In this document: piece by piece, positions 57,120 through 64,000 of the stretch
Layout: each line of letters starts with the position of its first letter
Position numbering within the stretch: position 1 is the stretch's first letter
Assembly (NCBI GenBank): GCA_964034945.1
Contig: OZ035961.1
Coordinates: 77,254,188 to 77,318,187, forward strand
Length of the DNA stretch: 64,000 nucleotides
Reading direction: 5' to 3'
From: Chrysopilus asiliformis
Lineage: Eukaryota > Arthropoda > Insecta > Diptera > Rhagionidae
The notes under the pieces: model-generated
Database searches by the model: none
What the model was told of the DNA's origin: nothing
The model's input: the letters and a program-made list of their open reading frames with translations, nothing else
Position numbers and translations under genes: made by a program

Positions 57120-58558
57120 TTTTGATATACGACGCTCAATGTTTTGTTCCCAGTCTTTATGTTCGACGCAAAAATTATATGTATGAAATTTTCAATTATG
57201 AAATCATGGAACTTTAAATTTATTTTAAATGCATATGATATTTTCACCCTTATGATTTCCACAATATATGTAAGTACATGAAACAATTATGTCCGCCCAA
57301 AAACGTCATAAATCGAGATATCCAATACCGGTATCTACTGCGGAAAAAGAGGGATGACGTACCAAATTTCCCAGATGTTAAACCAGGTGGATAAAAAACA
57401 TTTCCCGATGGAAAATAACAACTTTCGAGTGCTAAAATAAACACATTTCATTTAAATTCCGAACGTGAAATTTTTCTCTGTACATCTAAAACAAAATATT
57501 GCAATTTGGTAAAAGTGGTACCGACTTAGTTACTTAAAACGACCATTATTTTGCAGCAGCAAAGACAAGTTTTGGTTTTTTATGATCATTTTCTCAATAG
57601 TTACAATCATGAGGAAGTTTAGTTTTGATTACGATTGTACAACATAAATAGTCACCGAGTAAAGACCAGTTGCAAGACAATAAGAGGAATAAAAAATAAT
57701 ACCACAACAAAAAAAAATGAATTTTGTGATTATTTTCCTCACGTTTTGTACATTGTTTTAATTTAAAGACCATATCAAATATTCGTATTCGGCGTTTGTT
57801 ACTTTTTATCTACATTATTGTTATTATGTTGTATCTACGCTGCTATCTTTTTCCAAAACAGCAATTGCGTACGTTTATTGTACGAGGGTAATTTATTTGT
57901 CATTTATACGAATATTAAGTACAAAGAAACGAAAGACAAGAAAGTTGCAAATCGCAATTTGATGAATTTCTTTCAAAATTTGAAATTTTGTCGGTTTTTC
58001 AAGACATTTTGACCTAAATTTCGGAATATTTATGCGATGACCATAAATACTAGTTATTGATGGTTCCAAAAAATTAATCATCATTGTTAATCGTGAATTG
58101 ACAAGGAAGCGAACGCCAATCATTCACCTAATAACTGAGTAGACTGAGTCAAAGAAATCTAAATAAAAGGAAATTCCGTGGGCTTAACTTTGTGAATATC
58201 AATTATTTAATACTATATTCGTACGATTGCATAAATGTTATACCTAAACTAAATATAGATAACAACATTATTGGTTGAATGGTTTGCATAACGTCAGAAT
58301 TTCTATAGATTTTCATTTTTTATGTTCAGGGGACACTTTCGTTTCTTTGTAAATTGTATCTATAGTATAGAAATGATGACTTAATGCATATTGTTAGTAC
58401 GATGATCCATATAAATTTGAAAAATTTCCCTCGGTTTTTTCAATAAACCTCAATATTTCTGAAAACTTTATATTTATTACTTAATAGGGTAGATGGGTAG
58501 AAATTATGACATTTTTTTGTCTCTAAACGGCTAATTGAATTATGAAATTTTATCATCT
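57120..58558. other. AT-rich DNA, no gene seen
   Basis: Frames at 57818-58012, 57893-58123 and 58440-58685 are short, Lys/Asn/Phe-rich and unrecognised. Confidence 0.5.
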
Positions 58559-58562
58559 TTAA

Positions 58563-58850
58563 CACGTTGGCTGCCAAAACCTTTTCAGGATTTTGATCGT
58601 GCAGTGCCAACGTCTTTTCACGATTTTGGTCACCTGAGGCCAACTTTTTTTTGTTATTTTTTGTTTCTTTGTGCCTAAAAATCATTTTTGACTACTCGCG
58701 ACTTTATTATTGATCCTAATTTTTCAGTTATAACGGTTTTTTAGTGTCCTGGGAGAACAAAAAACATCCTGTGGGGCCACGTCGCACGAAAATGTGCGAC
58801 GCGGCCTCAGGGTAACATTTGTGGTGTCGCACGACATGGCAGCCAACGTG
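58563..58850. mobile_element. piggyBac-type MITE, 288 bp, TTAA duplication
   Basis: CACGTTGGCTGCCA and its exact inverse, flanked by TTAA at 58559-58562 and 58851-58854. Internal GTGCGACGCGGCC and CGCACGAAAATGTGCG form small hairpins. It ends about 190 bp before the candidate first exon of Trp-repeat gene 2, so it could lie in that gene's upstream region. Confidence 0.9.
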
Positions 58851-59039
58851 TTAAAAAGCAAATAAAGATGTTATGATATAGATTTGCAATTAATTCAGCC
58901 ATTATTTTTTGCTTTAAAATCTAATCAGTGTTTATAACATTTTTTTTTAATTTAAACAGTTTACATTAAATATATGATTTGCAGTTGGTTCCTATAAGGA
59001 ATAAAAAACCAAATAAACAAAAAATGAAACCAAAAAAAA

Positions 59040-59072
59040 ATGTTTTATGGCTGCTCTACAGTCATCCTGAAT
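59040..59072 (+). CDS. Candidate first exon of Trp-repeat gene 2
   Basis: ATG followed by FYGCSTVILN, then GTAACC as a possible donor at 59073, in phase 0 as the downstream acceptor requires. Joined to exon 2 it would extend the hydrophobic stretch upstream of IAFVGIVCHLALVSS. The intron would be 131 bp. Other starts further upstream cannot be excluded. Confidence 0.3.
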
Positions 59073-59203
59073 GTAACCAAATTTCGTTTTTTCCATTTAT
59101 CCGACTACATTCGCCTATATTCGAGGAGAGTTTAGAGCAGTAATTAGATACTAAACACTGTGATAATTCCTTTTTCAACAATTGGTACAATTTCTAATTT
59201 CAG

Positions 59204-60535
59204 ATCGCTTTCGTGGGGATAGTTTGCCATCTTGCACTAGTATCCAGTAAAGCGGTTATTGATCAACATGTAGCATCATCTCAAGTCGAAAGCAAAAGTG
59301 TAGCCCAGCAGCGAATTGGATTTGATCATGATGACGAGCATCATCATCATCATATTCACGAAGATTATGATCCTGGATTCTGGAAAAAGAAACTTATATG
59401 GAAGGAAGGATGGAAGAAGATCTGGAAGTCGGCCAAAAAGCAGATCTGGAAGCCTTCATGGAAACAAATATGGAAACCAATCTGGGTACCAACAAAAGTT
59501 CCAGTCTGGAAAGATATTCAAGTACCGGCCTGGAAGCAGGTATGGAAGCCCGTCTGGAAGGAAATTAAAGTTCCAGCTTGGAAGGAGGTTCAAGTGCCCG
59601 ATTGGAAAAAAATCTGGAAGCCCGTGTGGGTTCCCACAAAAGTGCCAGCTTGGAAGGAGGTTCAAGTACCAGATTGGAAAAAGATTTGGGTACCCATTTG
59701 GAAAGAAATTCAAGTGCCTGCTTGGAAAGAAATCGAAGTGCCGGCTTGGAAACAAATTTGGGTGCCTGAATGGGTTAAAGTTGGTATTCCTGGTGAAAAA
59801 TTCTTAGGGAAAGACCACGACGGTTGGGAATATACTAGTCATGATTTGTGGAAAAAGAAACTCGTGTGGAAAGCACACTGGAAGAAAATCTGGAAACCAG
59901 CTAAGAAGCAAGTTTGGGTACCAAGTAAAAAATTAGCTTGGAAAGAAGAATGGAAACAAACGTGGCGCACAGAGAAGAAGCAAGTTTGGGTTGAAGACAA
60001 GAAATTATCCTGGAAAGAAGCCTGGAAACAAATTTGGCGCACGGACAAAAAATTGGTCTGGATCCCAGATAAAAAACTCGAATGGAAGGAGGCGTGGAAA
60101 CAAATCTGGAAACCAAGCAAGAAGCTTGTTTGGGTTGAGGACAAAAAATTACAATGGAAGGAAGCGTGGAAACAAATCTGGGTACCGGCATGGAAGGAAG
60201 TGTGGGTTCCAGCATGGAAGAAGATTTGGCGTCCAGTTTGGATATCCGAATGGTTCCCATCACCAGACCACCACGATCATCATGACCATCATGAGCATCA
60301 TGAGCATCATGACATCCACGATCACCATCACCCCATAGAAGAATCTCACGGATGGGATAGAAAAGACGATCAATCAATCAATAAAGTCGTGTGGAAGCGA
60401 AATGATCAAAACGCACAAGGTAGCTCGAATATTCCAAAGACAGCTGCAGCGGTAACAGATGCAGCAACAACCCTTTTATCCCAATCAAATGTAACCAAAA
60501 ATCAACCATCTGTATGGCAATTCCCAAAAGTGTAA
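59204..60535 (+). CDS. Tryptophan-repeat secreted protein 2, exon 2 (443 codons)
   Basis: Begins after an acceptor (TTTCTAATTTCAG, ends 59203), phase 0, with the end of a signal peptide (IAFVGIVCHLALVSS). Exon residues: His-rich segment 42-52, W-KKKLI-W head 60-66, then a Trp array to 190 built of octads such as WKEVQVPD with extra Trp at the half-octad. Core 191-221 contains GIPGEKFLGKDHDGWEYTSH and DLW. A second head at 216-222 opens an array of 24-residue units, W-x3-W-x3-W-x7-W-x7 (246-317), ending in dense VPAWKEVWVPAWKKIW to W350. A second His/Asp/Glu cluster follows at 356-376 and a 67-residue tail without repeats. From 66 to 350 there are 50 Trp; 48 sit in one 4-residue register. Basic (Lys) and aromatic throughout. 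Function unknown; an extracellular structural or metal-responsive role is inferred. Confidence 0.9.
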   Translation: MAFVGIVCHLALVSSKAVIDQHVASSQVESKSVAQQRIGFDHDDEHHHHHIHEDYDPGFWKKKLIWKEGWKKIWKSAKKQIWKPSWKQIWKPIWVPTKVPVWKDIQVPAWKQVWKPVWKEIKVPAWKEVQVPDWKKIWKPVWVPTKVPAWKEVQVPDWKKIWVPIWKEIQVPAWKEIEVPAWKQIWVPEWVKVGIPGEKFLGKDHDGWEYTSHDLWKKKLVWKAHWKKIWKPAKKQVWVPSKKLAWKEEWKQTWRTEKKQVWVEDKKLSWKEAWKQIWRTDKKLVWIPDKKLEWKEAWKQIWKPSKKLVWVEDKKLQWKEAWKQIWVPAWKEVWVPAWKKIWRPVWISEWFPSPDHHDHHDHHEHHEHHDIHDHHHPIEESHGWDRKDDQSINKVVWKRNDQNAQGSSNIPKTAAAVTDAATTLLSQSNVTKNQPSVWQFPKV

Positions 60536-60835
60536 TAACACTTAAATGATATTGTTAGCTAGTAGAATATTAAATTTAAGTGTTAAAATATCCTCAGAAG
60601 GGGAGTCGCTACTTTTTCTAAACATATATGGCATCTTTAAATCTACTGCTATTTGTAAATATTAGTCCAACGTATTTGATAAGTATTATATACTTGCGCC
60701 ACAAATAATGTTAATCGATAAGACTTGGAGAATCTTATTGAACTCCTTCCTAAAATAAGCGTTGTTGTTTTAAAAGGTTATTTGTTACATATTTGTAATT
60801 ATTTCACTTTTTGAATTTTAAATTAAAAAAATAAT

Positions 60836-60841
60836 AATAAA
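60836..60841 (+). promoter_or_regulatory. Poly(A) signal AATAAA of Trp-repeat gene 2
   Basis: AATAAA about 300 bp after the stop codon, in an A-rich context. Confidence 0.45.
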
Positions 60842-60844
60842 AAT

Positions 60845-61336
60845 ACTAAACCGTGTTTAAATATGTTGCACCAAAAATATTTTCCGGAAATCTAGCATAA
60901 ATAGCGAATGAATAAATCTTAAATATTGGCCAATTTAATGGCAGAAAGCAAACCCAACGTAATCACAAAAATCCATGCAATAAACATATTTAACCCATTT
61001 TTTAAAACTCTTTCAGAAAACCTTTAAATATCTCGAAAAAAAATTTAAACACGAAAATAAATAATCAGCTTCGTTTTTGATTTCAAAAGGCAAATGCATA
61101 TTGTGGAAAAAATGTTTTGAAGAAAATTTCGTCTATGCAAAAATTACAAAATTGAAATTATTTTGTATAAAGGAGTTTTTATTTTACATATAAAAATAGA
61201 GTTGCAAACCAAACGTTTTTTGAATGTGGTTCGGTTTTGCTTCAAATGTGAATTGGATTTCTGGTTTTTTGTTTTGGTTCCTAAGACTTCCAAATTTGGT
61301 TATGGTTTTGGTTCACTTAATTACTTTCTTCTACGG
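60845..61336. other. AT-rich DNA, no gene seen
   Basis: Nothing recognised between the end of Trp-repeat gene 2 and the following dispersed repeat. Confidence 0.5.
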
Positions 61337-62230
61337 AGTATAATAAAGTATTGTATTCATGAAAAATTTCGACCTCTTAATTTTGCCTAAAAAACATTTC
61401 CCGATCACTCCTGAGTCGATTGGAGTCATATTAAAAAAATGTCTTTCTGTCTGTCAGTCTGTCAGTCTGTCTGTCAGTCTGTGTACAAGATTTCTCAAAA
61501 ACTAATAGAGCTAGCGCCATGGAATTATATAGGCATGTTGGGTTTTGAAATGGGACGATCCTATCAACTTTTGGTGGAAATCCGTTAGCCGGAAGTATCC
61601 AAAATGGCGGTTTTTCAAAAATCGCAATTTCGTTTTTCTCGATTTACTCCCAAACTACGCGTTTTTTAGTGGCCTTAAGTATGACAAAACTTGGAGAAAA
61701 TAAAATTTCCCACACTTTTGTCTTTAGCTATAACTCGATATCTCAACCTGTTATCGAGATAAACCGTTATTTCCAAAAAACAGTTTTTTGCGATTATCTC
61801 GAAAACTAACGGGTTTTTGCTGACTGAATGTATGAAGTGAATTAATGAGAATGGCATTCTACACAATTTTGTTTCTTACCGTTATCCGTTATCTTTTACC
61901 GTTATTGAGATATTTAGATTAAAATATAAAAAAATATATTTTTGCAAATTACTTGCAAACTAACAATTTTTCGACAAATTAATTTAAGGAAGAATTGGAG
62001 ATGTTAAAATTTTCTATCTTTTTGCCATTTACCGTAAATTGATATCTTTTACCGTTCTCAAGTTATCTCAAATTTTGTACGTTTTTGATATTTTTGGATG
62101 AACCAAGAATTTATTGGGAGGTTGTATTGGGTTGACAATACGACAGGGCTATAACGTAAATTGCGCAGGGTCGTAGATTTTGTAGAAGAAAGTTTTGTGT
62201 TGACCACAACTGATATTTTTTAATGGCTTA
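61337..62230 (+). repeat. Dispersed CTGT-tract repeat, copy 2
   Basis: Starts AGTATAATAAAGTATTGTAT, has a GTCTGTCAGTCTG tract (61441-61485), CCGGAAGTATCCAAAATGGC and several ATATCTCGATAA/TTATCGAGATA words. Matches 52244-52990 along most of its length and 30177-30250 in the first 75 bp. Confidence 0.75.
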
Positions 62231-63080
62231 GTGATTTTGGATCTTACACAAGATTTTTTCTGATCGAAAAAAATTCCACATGACAAATCTGATAGAAAAT
62301 AGAAAATAACAAGAATTTTTCTATCCTAAAAATTCAAATTCGATGCTCGCCAAACCATTAAAAAAAATCGGGATGTTGGTTTGGTTACAGTATTTGTTTT
62401 AAAAACTGATTTCGTTTTAGTTCTTTTCGGCCATATTTTTTTAAATCTGGTTTGTTTTGGTTCGGTCCGGCCAACTTTTTTTCAGAGTGACTCGGTTTAT
62501 CAAATTCCAACGATTCAGTGGTATTTGGTTCGGTTCAAAAAACCGGTTTGCATCTCTATATAAAAATTAGATCCCCGCAACAATTGAATAAAATTGGATT
62601 CTGCAAGAATTGCTAGAAATTGTTCGTATTGGAGGTTATTTGCTTTGTCTCGAAGGTAAAGAAATATTTTTCCAAAGAATTTGGTTTCAAAAACGCCTGC
62701 GCCTACTTTTCAATATTTATCCAGTCCACAATTCCCGAAAGTTTGTCTTGATTTTCACGAAATTACTTAATTTGGACATGTCCGTTTTTGAATCTAATAA
62801 ACACACTTACAAAAAACATTTTATTTTATTTTGCTATAATTTAATATTCCATATATATGTAAGTAGGGTTAAAGTGTTTTTATTACAATATTTTACTTTT
62901 ACTCCAGCTACTTATAGACTAGAAAGAACTTACTGTATTTGACTATAAACAGTTTCAACGATTCAAAAAAAAAAACAATTTCAGTGTTTGAAGAATATAA
63001 ATAAATAAATAATTATAATAAATAAAAATAAATAAATAATTATAACTATTCTAAATGATGCTTTGACCTATTCTAATGAT
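62231..63080. other. AT-rich DNA, possible poly(A) signal for gene 3
   Basis: TTTATT at 62820-62825 gives AATAAA on the minus strand, about 265 bp beyond the stop of Trp-repeat gene 3. A duplicated piece of that gene's last codons and stop (AATGATGCTTTGACC) recurs at 63052-63066. The rest shows no gene. Confidence 0.4.
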
Positions 63081-63087
63081 GCTATTT

Positions 63088-63286
63088 TTAATGATGCTTT
63101 GACCATCCTGGAGGTGGCTTTGGTAATGGTACCCATTCGTTAAGTTCAACTGGCCCCCAAACTCGTTTCCAGAGGGGTATATAAACTTTTCGCTCTTGCC
63201 AAGTTTTCACCCATCGCGCCTTCCAAATAGTTTTCTTTTGCCAAAATCCGTTTGCCCAGGGATCCCCTTGCGGCACATGCACAACT
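63088..63286 (-). CDS. Tryptophan-repeat secreted protein 3, last exon (66 codons)
   Basis: Starts after an acceptor (GTATTTCAG) at 63286 with one base of a split codon, and reads VVHVPQGDPWANGF, then the head W-QKKTI-W, K-A-R-W, V-K-T-W, further Trp in LWKRVW, NEW, and a Pro-rich end PLPKPPPGWSKHH. It keeps the head of the larger proteins and their 4-residue Trp spacing at first, but has no core and no long array. VVHVP corresponds to the signal-peptide end VVAHP of protein 1. The upstream frame could be read through to an ATG at 63345, but that part consists of a transposon end and the acceptor's pyrimidine tract. Intron phase differs from the two large genes. Confidence 0.72.
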
Positions 63287-63317
63287 CTGAAATACAAAAA
63301 AATCAAAAAAAAAACAT

Positions 63318-63935
63318 AAGAAAAGCTACAATTGCCAGGTGCCAATCGTCAAATAATCTATATGAGGATAGATAAAATCTTTATTTAAAAAAAAATACAT
63401 TTGTGTGGGAGATGGGGAAAATAGTGGTCGACTGGATTTTGATGTATGGAATGGTTATGTAAAATCTTATTCTAAACAAATCATCTTTACAAATTTTTCG
63501 ATTCGATGCACCGTTTTCTAGAAAATCTGAAAAAAGTATTTCATTTGTATGGGGGAGCGGAGAAGGAGTGGTTCAACTTGATTCTGATGTATGGGCGAGT
63601 TAATCAAAATTATATTCTTTACATATTTTAGCTATATATCACCATTTTCAAAAAAATTAAAAGAAAACTGTTTCGTTTGTATGAATGAAGGGAAAGGAAT
63701 GGTGCAATTTTGACCGTTCAAGAACATATCCTTGCCACTTACGAGAAACACATCTATACCAAATGTCAAGTATCCTTTCGGAAGTTATAGTGTTCACGGA
63801 CGGACAGACAAACGCGGAATCAAAATCGTTTGTCATCCCAAACACCCTAGTGTAGTTCCTTATTGTGTCCACCGATTGGTTCGATCCTTAAACTAAATCT
63901 ACTATACTCCTATATTATTCTCATACAGAGTATAG
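63318..63935 (+). repeat. Dispersed GACA-tract repeat, copy 2
   Basis: Starts AAAGCTACAATTGCCAGGTG, shares the spaced blocks and the ...CGGACGGACAGACAAACG tract (63797-63814) with 29057-29740, and ends ACTATACTCC..AGAGTATAG. It lies about 30 bp upstream of the acceptor of Trp-repeat gene 3, inside that gene's intron or promoter region. Confidence 0.75.
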
Positions 63936-64000
63936 AAATCAACAAAATATCAATCAAAGAAATAACAACATGGAACTATTAATTCCTGGGGCACATAACA

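Noticed and set aside
59316..60377. Several frames of 60-160 codons overlapping Trp-repeat gene 2
   Set aside because: Other-frame shadows of the repeated coding sequence, with no homologous frame kept in gene 1 in the same way.
63088..63345. Start of Trp gene 3 at the ATG at 63345 with an apparent signal peptide
   Set aside because: The hydrophobic part is the pyrimidine tract of the acceptor and the first residues fall in a dispersed repeat, so a spliced start is preferred, though not proven.
1..64000. tRNA and rRNA genes
   Set aside because: I looked for B-box-like GGTTCGAATCC and conserved rRNA words and saw none by eye; a dedicated scan would be needed to exclude a tRNA.

Overview
This is a stretch of AT-rich nuclear DNA from an insect, most likely a fly of the lower Diptera type, although the order is an inference. 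The evidence is a decayed cytochrome b copy in invertebrate mitochondrial code (TGA and ATA inside the frame), mariner, Harbinger, hAT and piggyBac remains, genes with small introns, and a secreted leucine-rich-repeat protein. No rRNA, tRNA or CRISPR array was found. Nothing looks prokaryotic.

Real genes are few. Three belong to one unusual family of secreted tryptophan-repeat proteins: a 271-residue exon at 9779-10594 (+), a 443-residue exon at 59204-60535 (+), and a small member at 63088-63286 (-). In the two large members nearly every Trp sits a multiple of four residues from the next for more than 230 residues. Two Trp arrays flank a shared non-repeated core (GIPGEK..LGKDH..WEYTSHDLW). 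Each exon starts at a splice acceptor inside or beside the signal peptide, so the first exons are missing or only guessed. The fourth clear gene, 11709-13007 (-), is a single-exon secreted LRR protein of 432 residues. Two weak signal-peptide candidates lie at 31167-31247 and 48622-48819.

Most of the rest is transposon debris, much of it datable by nesting. At 15.7-20.2 kb a mariner copy is split by a hAT element (8-bp duplication) that holds four further insertions, and again by a Harbinger-type element (TTA duplication). Two palindromes of about 2.3 kb (26.26-28.54 and 35.83-38.14 kb) are inverted duplications of transposon fragments, one carrying the same piggyBac-type insertion in each arm. 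Four copies of a (GTCY)n element with a 3' hairpin, two copies of an element with about 120-bp tandem repeats, and an 11-bp minisatellite of about 570 bp fill other parts. About twenty TIR elements have recognisable target-site duplications (TA, TWA, TTAA or 8 bp).

Layout: 0-9.7 kb repeats and unassigned DNA; 9.8-13.0 kb Trp-repeat gene 1 and the LRR gene; 14-28.5 kb NUMT, nested transposons, tandem repeats and palindrome 1; 28.5-41.6 kb dispersed repeats, palindrome 2 and minisatellite; 41.6-58.9 kb mostly unassigned AT-rich DNA with scattered TIR elements; 59-63.3 kb Trp-repeat genes 2 and 3. Coordinates of element ends were read by eye. Those with a matching duplication are exact to a base or two, the others are approximate.
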